This document shows positions 1-8,426 of a DNA stretch of 39,654 nt, one piece after another. Every line of letters begins with the position of its first letter. Position 1 is the first letter of the stretch. The stretch spans positions 1 through 39,654 of the forward strand of contig DAIDGR010000076.1 in assembly GCA_027452265.1 (NCBI GenBank), in the 5' to 3' direction. Made by a program: the position numbers and the translations under genes. The notes beneath the pieces were generated by a model, which saw only the letters and a list, made by a program, of their open reading frames with translations, was not told where the DNA came from and did no database searches. This DNA comes from Caulobacteraceae bacterium. Lineage in GTDB: Bacteria > Pseudomonadota > Alphaproteobacteria > Caulobacterales > Caulobacteraceae.

Positions 1-272
1 CCGACTCGTGGATCCCGCCCCCCCAAGGCCGGTCGCGCCGGCCCGATCAGGGTGAGGCGGCGAGCCTGGAGCTGGGCGTATCCGCGCGGTCATCAGGCGC
101 GCGCCTCTCGGTATCCGGGCCGGCGCGGCGCGGACGGACCCAGTTGCGGCCTTTGCACGCGAACGCCTTGCCCAAGGCGCATGGGACGCAACTCCGTCGG
201 CGGGGGTGGGCGAGGCAATCGCCCTATTCCGATTTAGGCGCGCCGGCCGCCAAGTCCAGTGTCGAATGCATC
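1..272. other. Left-edge stretch without a supported gene
   Basis: I see no supportable gene here. Short open frames exist on the plus strand, but they are rich in Arg, Gly and Pro, have no ribosome binding site and resemble no family I know, which is what random frames look like in GC-rich DNA. A gene lying to the left of the window could end here, but nothing shows it. Confidence 0.5.
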
Positions 273-284
273 ACCGGACCGCCA

Positions 285-511
285 GAGCGCGTTGCGCTTT
301 CGCGGAAATCGCGAAAGCGCTGAATCGGGCTCGGCCTTAGAGTCGCTGAGCGCGTTGCGACACGCCAGGTTAGTTCCGTCCAAACGCCACGCGCTCCCAG
401 AGCCCGATGCGTTTTAGCGGAATCCGCGAAAACGCTGAATCGGGCTCGGCCTTAGAGTCGCTGAGCGCGTTGCGACGCGCCAGGTCGGTTCCGTCCAAAC
501 GCCACGCGCTC
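285..511. repeat. 115-bp imperfect tandem repeat, two copies, each with a palindromic core
   Basis: Two copies with a 115-bp period run from about 291 to 396 and 406 to 511. The second half of each unit (about 321-396 and 436-511) is nearly identical, with only a few substitutions. The first half carries a dyad: arms 294-304 and 310-320 (gcgctttcgcg, 5-nt loop) are a perfect inverted repeat, and arms 409-420 and 424-435 pair with one mismatch. The dyad sequences differ between copies while pairing is kept. A shorter motif, gagcgcgttgcg, recurs at 285, 348 and 463. It is non-coding and resembles a dispersed intergenic repeat, but I do not recognise the family. Confidence 0.8.
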
Positions 512-552
512 GAGGCGCGATGGCGCCGCCACCCGTCCCGTACCCAAACGAA

Positions 553-580
553 AGGGGCGCGGCGAATTCGCCGCGCCCCT
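553..580 (-). terminator. Hairpin downstream of the first TonB receptor
   Basis: A perfect 28-nt palindrome (14-nt arms, centre between 566 and 567) lies 25 nt past the stop of the minus-strand receptor gene. On the minus strand it is followed by a short T-containing tract. It is probably an intrinsic terminator. Nearly the same hairpin follows the second receptor. Confidence 0.65.
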
Positions 581-604
581 CCATGTCCGTTTCCGACGGC
601 CTGA

Positions 605-3343
605 TCAGAACTTGTAGTGAAGTTCCATGCCGTAGGTGCGCGGCGGCGTCAGGTCGTAGGACGGCGCCTGGCCGAAGCCCCCGGCGCTGCTCTGGGTGAG
701 ATAGCCGGCGGCGGCGGCGTCGTAGCCCAGGGTGTTGAACAGATTGTCCACGAACAGCACCACCTCATAGTGGTCGCGTCGGCCGGACCAGGTGAGGCGC
801 ATATTGACCTGCGACCAGGACGGGGCCTCGTCATAGGTGCGGGTGAACACCGAGGCGTAGGACTTGTCCTTCCAGATATAGGTCGCCGACAGGCTCAGGT
901 TCCCCGGATCAAACACCCAGGTATAGACCGCATTCAGCGCGATCTTGTTCTCCGGCGCCTGGGGCAACTGGTCGCCCTTGACCGACTGGACCGCGACGCC
1001 GCCGACCGTGGTCACGGTCCTGGCCTGGGGCGAGAGACCGAACGGATCGGCCACATCCTCATAGCAGGCCCCAACCGCGGCGCCGTTCACCAGCGAACAG
1101 CCGCTGACGATCGAGGTCCGGTCGAGTGAATAGGTGAGGCTCAGATTGAGGTGATCGACGGGCGTCCAGTTGGTCGCCAGCTCGAAGCCCTCGGAGATCG
1201 AGCGCGGGATGTTGACGAATTCGGTCGACGTCGTCTGGGTGACGCCATTGCCCACGATGACGCCGATCGGAATCTGATCGTCCCAGTAGTTCTCGTAGAA
1301 GGCGTCGGCGTCGATCGTCAGGCGATGATTGATCGTGCCCTTGTAGCCGATCTCGAAGTCGTCGACGTGCTCAGGCTTGGCCTCCGGCTGGGCGTTCATA
1401 TAGCCGCCATAGAAGGCGAACGCCTTATAGCCGCGGTTGTAGCGGGCATAGAGCAGCGTATCGTCGTTGGGGTTCCACTCGATCCCGGCGGTTCCGGTGA
1501 CCGCCGAGGAGTGGTCGCTCAGGCACCGCGTATAGTCGCCGGCATAGGGGCCGGTGGACTGCAGGGTGGGGAGGCCGCACACGCCCGGAGCGGGGCCGAG
1601 GCCGATCTGGCTGGCGGTGATATCCAGGGCGGGGAGGGTCGAGCCCATGATGTAGGGATTGATCGGGCTGGCGCCGCCGAGGTCCCCGAAGAACACCTCG
1701 CGGGTCTCTTCCTGGCCGTGCTTCCAGTCGTTGGTGTAGCGCAGACCGCCGGTCAGCTTGAGCTTGGGCGTGACCTTCCAGTCGACCTGGGCGTAACCGG
1801 CGAGGCTCTGCACCCGATCCTGATAATCCAGGAACGCGTCATACAGACCCGGATTTGGAGCGGCGAGGCCGGTGACCTGACCGGCCGCGTTGGTTTCCAG
1901 CGGCTGAGCAAGCTGGGGCTGGTTGATCCGCTGGTCCGTAACCGGATTGTTGTCGGTCTCATTGTAATAATAGAGGCCGGCGATCCACTGCACAGGCTTG
2001 TTCCAGGTCGACGAGAAGGTGATCTCGTGGCTGAACCACTTGGTGTCGGTCTGGAAGGTGAAGAGCTGGTTCGGGTTCACCGTCAGGGGCGTACAGGCCA
2101 GGGCCGGCGCGACGGCCGAGGGAACCCCGAGCGATTCGGCGACGGCGGCGCCCAGCGTTCCGCACGCGCCGGCCAGGGTCGGCACCTGATAAGAGGTGAT
2201 CGGTGAATTATCGGTGGCCGTGTTGCTCGAATAGAACGGCGTGTGCAGCTCATAGTGATACTGGCTGTAGCCGCCGACATACTTCACGTCGAAGCCGTCG
2301 AAGTGATGGGTCCAGTGCAGCTGGACGGCATAGGCCTTGTCGAGGGTGATGTTGGTCGCGAACGCGTGAGCGAATTCACGCAGGTTGCCGCTGGTCACGA
2401 CCGGGTTGTTGGTCCCGATCTGACCGACCACCGAGCCCGGAACGGCGCCGCCGCCATAGGGGAAGTTCGGGTTGAAGCCGAGCGTGCCGAAGGGCGTCAG
2501 AGCCGTGCTGTAGTCGCCGGCCGTCGGCGTGCCGAGCAGGGCGCCGGGGCCGCCGCGATCGCCATTGAACCCGACCACATTGGCGTCGAGCCAAATTTCG
2601 TCGTTGTTGTTCTTGTACTGTAGTTGGACATCGCCATAGGGGTCATGCCTGACGCCGCCCTCGGAAGGGAGGCCTGGCACCACGTTCTGCAACCAGCCCT
2701 GGTTCTGCACGTCGTAATAGCCGCTGACGCGGAAATCGAGGTGGGGCGCCAGGGGGCCGGCCACCGTGCCCTCAACCTTGTAGGCGCCGTAGTTGCCGAC
2801 GATGACCCGCGCCTCACCGGTATAGTCATCGGTCGGGCGCTTGGAGACGGTGTTGATCAGGCCGCCGATGGAGTTACGGCCATAGAGGGTTCCCTGCGGC
2901 CCAACCAGGATTTCCACCTGGTCGATCAGCATGTCGTCCCGGCCCACCAGGAAGGTCGAGTTGGAGTAGAAGTCGTCGTAATAAACGGCGACGGACGAGT
3001 CCTGGAGATAGATGTTGGTGTCGCGCGCGAAGCCGCGCATGGCCGGACGGTCAAGCTGACTCGAATAGGTGAACCCGGGGGTGAAATCCGTCAGGTCCTG
3101 GACGGTCTCGATGCCCTTGATGTTGCGGTCCTTGGCCGTGAAGGCGGTCACGGATTCGGGCACGTCCTGGATGTTGGCCTCACGCTTTTCGGCGGTGACG
3201 ACAATCTCACCCACCGTGGTGGCGCTGTCGGCGGCGGCCGACGCCGTGGCGGGGGCCGGGGCGGCGGTGGGGGCGGCCAGGGCCGCGCCCGCGGTCATGA
3301 CGGCTCCAAAGGCGCAGGTCGCCATCAGATAAGATTTCAACAT
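605..3343 (-). CDS. TonB-dependent outer-membrane receptor (copy A)
   Basis: Predicted 912-residue TonB-dependent receptor that would import a bound substrate across the outer membrane using TonB/ExbBD energy. A signal peptide covers about residues 1-24 (MLKSYLMATCAF, then Ala-rich). A TonB-box-like stretch, TTVGEIVVTAEKRE, lies near 42-54, a plug domain follows to about residue 170 (VEILVGPQGTLYGRNSIGG), and a long beta-barrel ends in the terminal Phe typical of outer-membrane proteins. Several Cys pairs sit in extracellular-loop-like segments. The start at 3343 was chosen because GGGAGGA precedes it and the signal peptide follows; an upstream in-frame start would add 27 charged residues. 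The sequence is very close to the neighbouring copy. The substrate is unknown; no siderophore or vitamin gene is nearby. Confidence 0.93.
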   Translation of the reverse strand: MLKSYLMATCAFGAVMTAGAALAAPTAAPAPATASAAADSATTVGEIVVTAEKREANIQDVPESVTAFTAKDRNIKGIETVQDLTDFTPGFTYSSQLDRPAMRGFARDTNIYLQDSSVAVYYDDFYSNSTFLVGRDDMLIDQVEILVGPQGTLYGRNSIGGLINTVSKRPTDDYTGEARVIVGNYGAYKVEGTVAGPLAPHLDFRVSGYYDVQNQGWLQNVVPGLPSEGGVRHDPYGDVQLQYKNNNDEIWLDANVVGFNGDRGGPGALLGTPTAGDYSTALTPFGTLGFNPNFPYGGGAVPGSVVGQIGTNNPVVTSGNLREFAHAFATNITLDKAYAVQLHWTHHFDGFDVKYVGGYSQYHYELHTPFYSSNTATDNSPITSYQVPTLAGACGTLGAAVAESLGVPSAVAPALACTPLTVNPNQLFTFQTDTKWFSHEITFSSTWNKPVQWIAGLYYYNETDNNPVTDQRINQPQLAQPLETNAAGQVTGLAAPNPGLYDAFLDYQDRVQSLAGYAQVDWKVTPKLKLTGGLRYTNDWKHGQEETREVFFGDLGGASPINPYIMGSTLPALDITASQIGLGPAPGVCGLPTLQSTGPYAGDYTRCLSDHSSAVTGTAGIEWNPNDDTLLYARYNRGYKAFAFYGGYMNAQPEAKPEHVDDFEIGYKGTINHRLTIDADAFYENYWDDQIPIGVIVGNGVTQTTSTEFVNIPRSISEGFELATNWTPVDHLNLSLTYSLDRTSIVSGCSLVNGAAVGACYEDVADPFGLSPQARTVTTVGGVAVQSVKGDQLPQAPENKIALNAVYTWVFDPGNLSLSATYIWKDKSYASVFTRTYDEAPSWSQVNMRLTWSGRRDHYEVVLFVDNLFNTLGYDAAAAGYLTQSSAGGFGQAPSYDLTPPRTYGMELHYKF

Positions 3344-3633
3344 TCGTCCTCCCTCGGGACGGTCATCCCGCCCGGTCCTCGGCGCATTTGAGTCTGGATC
3401 TCTCGAATCGGACGCCCCGATCACGAGAGCGGCGTTTGCTGAAGGACGGGTCGCGGAGCGTCAACCCGCACCATCGTGCAGGCGCCATATCGCCGTGTTC
3501 GCTGTTGCAAAAAGGTCTCGGTTTCCCCGGGGAAAGGGCTGTTTCCTTTGGCGCGACGCCTGATTTAGGTCGTCGGGTCGGCGACCGGTCTCCGTGTGTC
3601 CCATGACCGCGCCTCGGGCGCCGCGAACGCGAA
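3344..3633. other. Intergenic region between the two receptor genes
   Basis: About 290 bp between the copy A start and the hairpin after copy B. It should hold the copy A promoter on the minus strand, because the hairpin would stop read-through from copy B. I see no confident -35/-10 pair, operator or small gene. The short open frames here lack ribosome binding sites. Confidence 0.5.
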
Positions 3634-3663
3634 AGGGGCGCGGCGATCGCTCGCCGCGCCCCT
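3634..3663 (-). terminator. Hairpin downstream of the second TonB receptor
   Basis: Inverted repeat with 13-nt arms at 3634-3646 and 3651-3663 and a TCGC loop, 32 nt past the copy B stop. The arms (aggggcgcggcga and its complement) match those of the hairpin after copy A, so the duplicated unit probably included its terminator. Confidence 0.65.
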
Positions 3664-3695
3664 CCCTGATTGGGTGCTCTGGTGTCCGGTGGGAC

Positions 3696-6461
3696 TCAGA
3701 ACTTGTAGTGCAGCTCCATCCCGTAGGTCCGGGGCGGGGTCAGGTCGAAGCCCGGAACCGAGGTCGGTCCGCCGCCGCCAACCTGGTTTCCGATATAATA
3801 ACCGCCGCCCGCGGCGTCGTAGCCAAGGGTGTTGAAGAGGTTGTTGACGAACAGCACCACCTCGTAGTGGTCGTGCTGGCCCGCCCAGGTCAGGCGCATA
3901 TTCACCTGGGACCAGGACGGCGCGGCATCGTAACTGCGGGTAAACAGCGACGAATAAGAGATGTCCTTCCAGATGTAGGTGCCCGACAGGCTGAGATCGC
4001 CCGGGTCGAAGTGCCACGTATAGACCGCGTTCAAGGCCAGCTTGTTCTCCGGCGCCTGGGGCAGTTCGTCGCCCTGGACCGACTGGACCCGGGTGCCGTT
4101 GGCCGCCGCCGGGCCCACAGGCCGCGCGTGGATCGACTGGGCGAACGGATCCGCCGCGTCTTCGTAGCAGGCGCCCACCGCGACGCCGTTGACGAGATTG
4201 CATCCCGTCTGAATCGAGGTGTGATTGAGACCGTAGGTGAAGGTCAGCTCGAGGTCCTTCACCGGATTCCAGTAGGTCACCAGATCGATACCCTCGGAGA
4301 TCGACCGGGGGATGTTGATGAACTCCGTGCTGGTGGTCTGGAAGGCGCCCGATCCGACGGTCACGCCGATCGGCACCTGATCGTTCCAGTAATTCTCGTA
4401 ATAGGCGTCGATATCGACGGTCAGGCGCGAATTGATCGTGCCCTTATATCCGATTTCGAAGTCGTCCACGCTCTCGGGCTTGGCCTCGGGTTGAGCGTTC
4501 ATATAGCCGGCATAGAAGGCGAACGCCTTATAGCCCCGGTTGTATCGGGCATAGATCAGCGTGTTGTCGTTGGGCGTCCACTCGACGCCCGCCGTTCCCG
4601 TCACGGCCGAGGAGTGATCGCTCAGACACCGGGTATAGTCGCCCGCGAACTGCCCGGAGGTCGCCAAGGTCGGCAGACTGCAGACGCCGGGCGCCGGATT
4701 GAAGCCGATCAGGGTCTGGGTCACATCGAGCGCCGGGAGGCCAGCGCCCAGGAGATAGGGATCGATCGGCGAGGCGGCGCCCGGAGTCGGCGTGCCCGTG
4801 GGATTGGTCGCCGGATCGTTATTGCCAAAGAAGTTGTAGCGCGTCTCTTCCGTCCCGTGCTTCCAGTCGTTGGTGTAGCGGACCCCGCCGGTCAGCTTGA
4901 GCTGGGGCGTGATCTTCCAGTCGACCTGGGCGTATTCGGCCAGGCTCTGGATCCGGTCCTGGTAGTCCAGGAAGAAGTCGTAAAGCCCCGGGTTGGGCGC
5001 CGCGAGGCCCGTAACGGCCCCCGTCCGACTGATCTCGAGCGGCTGGCCGAGTTGGGGTTGATTGACCCGCTGGTCGGTGACCGGGTTGTTGTCGGTTTCG
5101 TTGAAATAGTAGATGCCGGCGATCCACTGCACCGGCTTGTTCCAGGTCGACGAGAAGGTGATCTCGTGGCTGAACCACTTGGTGTCAGTCTCGAAGGTGA
5201 ACAGCTGGTTTGGATTCACGGTCAGAGGCGTACAGGCGACGCCAGGCGCCACGGCGGATGGATACCCGAGCGCCTCCAGAACCGCGGCCCCCGTCGTATT
5301 ACAGGCTCCGGGAATGGTCGGAATCTTGTAGGACGTGACGGAAGAGTTATCGAGGCCGAAATAGGGGTCGTGCAGCTCGTAGTGGTACTGGCTGTAGCCT
5401 CCGACATACTTCACGTCGAAGCCGTCGAAGTGGTGGGTCCAGTGCAGCTGGACGGTATAGGCCTTGTCCACGGTGATATTGGTGGCGAAGGCGTGCGCGA
5501 ATTCGCGCAGGTTGCCGCTGGTGACGATCGGGTTGTTGGTTCCCACCTGACCGACCACGGAGCCGGGCACGGCGCCGCCGCCATATGGGAAGTTCGGGTT
5601 GAAGCCGAGCGTGCCGAACGGCGTCATGGTCGTGTCGTAATTGCCGGCGGTGGGCACGCCGAGCAGGGAGCCCGGGCCGCCGCGGTCGCCGTTGAAGCCG
5701 ACGACATTGGCGTCCAGCCAGATTTCGTCGTTGTCGTTCTTATACTGCAGCTGGAAATCGCCGTAGGGGTCGTGCCTCACGCCGCCTTCCGACACCTGCC
5801 CGGGAGCCACGTTCTGCAGCCAGCCCTGATTCTGAACGTCGTAATAGCCGCTCAACCGGAAATCGAGGTGGGGGGCCAGGGGGCCTGCGATGGTGCCCTC
5901 AACCTTGTAGGCGCCATAGTTGCCGACATCGACCCGCGCCTCGCCGGTATAGTCGTCGGTCGGGCGCTTGGAGATGGTGTTGATCAGACCTCCGACCGCG
6001 TTCCGGCCGTAGAGGGTGCCCTGCGGGCCCACCAGGATCTCGACCTGGTCGATCAGCATGTCGTCCCGGCCGACCAGGAAGGTCGAGTTCGAGAAGAAGT
6101 CGTCATAATAGACCGCGACCGAGGAGTCGTTCAGGTAGATGTTGGTCAGGCGGGCGAAGCCGCGCATGGCCGGACGGTCGAGCTGACTGGAATAGGTGAA
6201 GCCCGGGGTGAAGTCCGTCAGGTCCTGAACGGTCTCAATGCCCTTGATGTCCCGGTCCTTGGCGGTGAACGCGGTCACCGACTCGGGCACCTCTTGGATG
6301 TTCGCCTCGCGCTTTTCTGCGGTGACGACGATCTCGCCCACCGTCGTGGTGGCCGCGGGGGCGGGAGCCGCGGCTTTGGCGGGAGCGGATTGCGCGAACG
6401 CGCCTCCGGCCAGCCACAAGGCTCCGAACGCACTGGTCACCAAAAGCCGAGACTTATTCAT
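3696..6461 (-). CDS. TonB-dependent outer-membrane receptor (copy B)
   Basis: Predicted 921-residue TonB-dependent receptor, a paralogue of copy A with most positions identical by eye across plug and barrel. The signal peptide is about residues 1-23 (MNKSRLLVTSAF, cleavage near AFA/Q). TTVGEIVVTAEKRE, the plug motif VEILVGPQGTLYGRNAVGG and the C-terminal MELHYKF are shared. Differences cluster in loop-like parts: the Cys loop near VTSYKIPTIPG, a short insertion (NPTGTPTPGA) and the C-terminal YYIGNQVGGGGP stretch. The start at 6461 is preceded by GAGGGAGG. It points away from the FAD oxidoreductase at 6780, so the two may share a control region. The substrate is unknown. Confidence 0.93.
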   Translation of the reverse strand: MNKSRLLVTSAFGALWLAGGAFAQSAPAKAAAPAPAATTTVGEIVVTAEKREANIQEVPESVTAFTAKDRDIKGIETVQDLTDFTPGFTYSSQLDRPAMRGFARLTNIYLNDSSVAVYYDDFFSNSTFLVGRDDMLIDQVEILVGPQGTLYGRNAVGGLINTISKRPTDDYTGEARVDVGNYGAYKVEGTIAGPLAPHLDFRLSGYYDVQNQGWLQNVAPGQVSEGGVRHDPYGDFQLQYKNDNDEIWLDANVVGFNGDRGGPGSLLGVPTAGNYDTTMTPFGTLGFNPNFPYGGGAVPGSVVGQVGTNNPIVTSGNLREFAHAFATNITVDKAYTVQLHWTHHFDGFDVKYVGGYSQYHYELHDPYFGLDNSSVTSYKIPTIPGACNTTGAAVLEALGYPSAVAPGVACTPLTVNPNQLFTFETDTKWFSHEITFSSTWNKPVQWIAGIYYFNETDNNPVTDQRVNQPQLGQPLEISRTGAVTGLAAPNPGLYDFFLDYQDRIQSLAEYAQVDWKITPQLKLTGGVRYTNDWKHGTEETRYNFFGNNDPATNPTGTPTPGAASPIDPYLLGAGLPALDVTQTLIGFNPAPGVCSLPTLATSGQFAGDYTRCLSDHSSAVTGTAGVEWTPNDNTLIYARYNRGYKAFAFYAGYMNAQPEAKPESVDDFEIGYKGTINSRLTVDIDAYYENYWNDQVPIGVTVGSGAFQTTSTEFINIPRSISEGIDLVTYWNPVKDLELTFTYGLNHTSIQTGCNLVNGVAVGACYEDAADPFAQSIHARPVGPAAANGTRVQSVQGDELPQAPENKLALNAVYTWHFDPGDLSLSGTYIWKDISYSSLFTRSYDAAPSWSQVNMRLTWAGQHDHYEVVLFVNNLFNTLGYDAAGGGYYIGNQVGGGGPTSVPGFDLTPPRTYGMELHYKF

Positions 6462-6779
6462 TTGACCTCCCTCGCGCCGGATCTGCATTCCGGTCGTCGT
6501 TCAATTTTGGCTTCAAGGCGGCGACTCTGCGGCCGCGTCTCCTCGATCATCGAATTGCTGCGGCAACTTGGCGTCAGCGTCAAGGCGGCGATGACGCTTT
6601 GTGGCCGCGCTTTTTCTGCGGTGTGGCCATTCCGCCGCAACCCGACGTCGGGGGCGGGCCGCAAATGGCGCGGATTGGCCCTGAATTGACAGGCGAAGTC
6701 ATGCGGGGCCTATCGCTGAGGATCGCGCCTGCGCCCGGTGCAGGCGTCGTCCCACACATCTGGTGACTCACGAGGCTCC
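6462..6779. other. Divergent control region between receptor B and FAD oxidoreductase
   Basis: This 318-bp region separates divergently oriented genes and must hold promoters for both. I see a direct repeat, tcaaggcggcga, at 6513-6524 and 6580-6591 (67 bp apart), which could be a regulator site or chance. No small gene, tRNA or riboswitch is recognisable. Confidence 0.4.
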
Positions 6780-8399
6780 ATGGCCGCCAAGAATCGATCC
6801 GCCCTTCTGATCGGCGGCGGGCACAACGGTCTCGTCTGCGCCTTCTATCTGGCGCGCGCGGGCCTGCGGGTGACCGTTCTGGAGCGGCGCGAGGTGGTGG
6901 GCGGAGCCGCGGTCACCGAGACCTTTCATCCGGGGTTCCGCAACTCCACGGCCAGCTACACGGTCTCCCTGCTGAATCCCAAGATCATCGCCGAGATGGA
7001 TCTGGCGCGCCATGGCCTGCGGATCCTTGAGCGCAAGGTGGCCAATTTCCTGCCCCTGCCGGGCGGCGAGAGCCTGGTGGTCGGCGGGGGTCGAACTCAG
7101 GCGGAGGTGGCCCGATTTTCGGCGCGCGATGCGGCGCGGCTGGACGCCTATGAGGGGCGCCTGCAAGCCATTGCCGGGCTGGTGCGCGACCTTGTCCTGA
7201 CCACGCCGGTCAATATGCCGGTGGCCGGCGGCCCGCTTGAGACGGTGCGCGCATGGCTCGACGCCGCGAGTGTGGGGCGGCGGATGTCGCGGCTCGACCT
7301 GACGGCGCGACGTGATCTTCTGGCCCTCTTTTCGCAGTCGGCGGGCGATTGGCTCGACGGCTGGTTCGAGAGCGATCCGATCAAGGCGGCGCTGGGCTTT
7401 GACGGGGTGGTGGGCAATTACGCCAGCCCCTACACGCCTGGCTCCGCCTACGTGCTTCTGCATCACGTGTTTGGCGGGGTGAACGGCAAGGCCGGGACCT
7501 GGGGCCACGCCGTGGGCGGCATGGGCGCCATCACTCAGGCCATGGCCGAGGCCTGCCGGGAGGCCGGGGTGGAGATCCGCACCGACTGCGAGATTGCCGA
7601 AGTGCTGACGGCCAAGGGCCGCGCGACGGGCGCGCGTACCCACCGAGGGGAGACGTTCACCGCCGACGTCGTCGCCTCAAACCTGCACCCCAAGCTGCTG
7701 TTCGAATCGCTGCTCGATCCGGCCCTGCTCCCGGCCGATTTCCGCGAGCGCATTTGGCGCTATCGCAGCGGGTCCGGGACCTTCCGGATGAACCTGGCCC
7801 TCAGCGCCCTGCCGCGCTTCATCGGTCAGCCTGAGCCCGGGGACCACCTCACGGGCGGCATCATCATCGCGCCGTCCCTCGCCTATATGGAGACCGCGTT
7901 TGCCGACGCCCGCAGGCTCGGCTGGTCTCGTGAGCCGATCGTGGAGATGCTGATCCCCTCGATCGTCGATGACAGCCTTGCCCCACCCGGCGCCCACGTG
8001 GCGAGCCTGTTCTGCCAGCATGTGGCGCCTCGCCTTCCGGACGGCCGCTCCTGGGACGATTGCCGGGAAGAGGTGGCGGATCTGATGATCGACACGGTCG
8101 AGACCTGGGCGCCGGGTTTCAAGGCCAGCGTGCTCGCCCGGCAGATTCATTCTCCCCTCGACCTGGAGCGAAAGTTCGGTCTGGTTGGCGGGGACATCAT
8201 GCACGGGGCCCTGGCTCTGGATCAGATGTTCAGCGCCCGCCCGGTCCTGGGCTACGGCGACTATCGCACGCCGATCGCCGGCCTCTATCAGTGCGGGGCC
8301 GGGACCCATCCCGGCGGCGGGGTTACCGGCGCCCCGGGGCACAATGCGGCGCGTGAGATCCTGGCCGACTTGAAGGGACGGCGCCGCCCGCTGGCGTGA
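6780..8399 (+). CDS. FAD-dependent oxidoreductase, phytoene-dehydrogenase/PYROXD2-like
   Basis: Predicted 539-residue flavoprotein of the amine-oxidase/phytoene-desaturase superfamily. The N-terminal dinucleotide-binding motif is LLIGGGHNGLVCAFYLARAG (about residues 9-28), followed by an acidic LERREVVGG segment and, near the C-terminus, the FAD-contacting GLYQCGAGTHPGGGVTGAPG. The overall pattern fits the PYROXD2-like branch rather than true carotenoid desaturases, and no other carotenoid gene is present. The start at 6780 follows a weak GAGG; an upstream in-frame ATG at 6738 would add 14 residues with no family likeness. Its substrate cannot be read from the sequence. It is convergent with the regulator at 8427. 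Confidence 0.85.
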   Translation: MAAKNRSALLIGGGHNGLVCAFYLARAGLRVTVLERREVVGGAAVTETFHPGFRNSTASYTVSLLNPKIIAEMDLARHGLRILERKVANFLPLPGGESLVVGGGRTQAEVARFSARDAARLDAYEGRLQAIAGLVRDLVLTTPVNMPVAGGPLETVRAWLDAASVGRRMSRLDLTARRDLLALFSQSAGDWLDGWFESDPIKAALGFDGVVGNYASPYTPGSAYVLLHHVFGGVNGKAGTWGHAVGGMGAITQAMAEACREAGVEIRTDCEIAEVLTAKGRATGARTHRGETFTADVVASNLHPKLLFESLLDPALLPADFRERIWRYRSGSGTFRMNLALSALPRFIGQPEPGDHLTGGIIIAPSLAYMETAFADARRLGWSREPIVEMLIPSIVDDSLAPPGAHVASLFCQHVAPRLPDGRSWDDCREEVADLMIDTVETWAPGFKASVLARQIHSPLDLERKFGLVGGDIMHGALALDQMFSARPVLGYGDYRTPIAGLYQCGAGTHPGGGVTGAPGHNAAREILADLKGRRRPLA

Positions 8400-8426
8400 G
8401 CGGATTCATCCGGGCTCGGCGTAAGG

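Noticed and set aside
52-604. Small plus-strand open frames in the left gene-free stretch
   Set aside because: Arg/Pro-rich, no ribosome binding site, and the second (407-604) runs through the tandem repeat and terminator hairpin.
3594-6689. 1031-residue plus-strand open frame opposite receptor B
   Set aside because: It is the antisense of a clear receptor gene, low in complexity (rich in Val, Gly, Arg, Asp) and without family motifs; such frames arise from codon bias in GC-rich genes.
6780-8399. Carotenoid biosynthesis gene (crtI)
   Set aside because: The FAD motifs fit, but the sequence looks more like the PYROXD2 branch and no crtB, crtY or idi-like neighbour exists.
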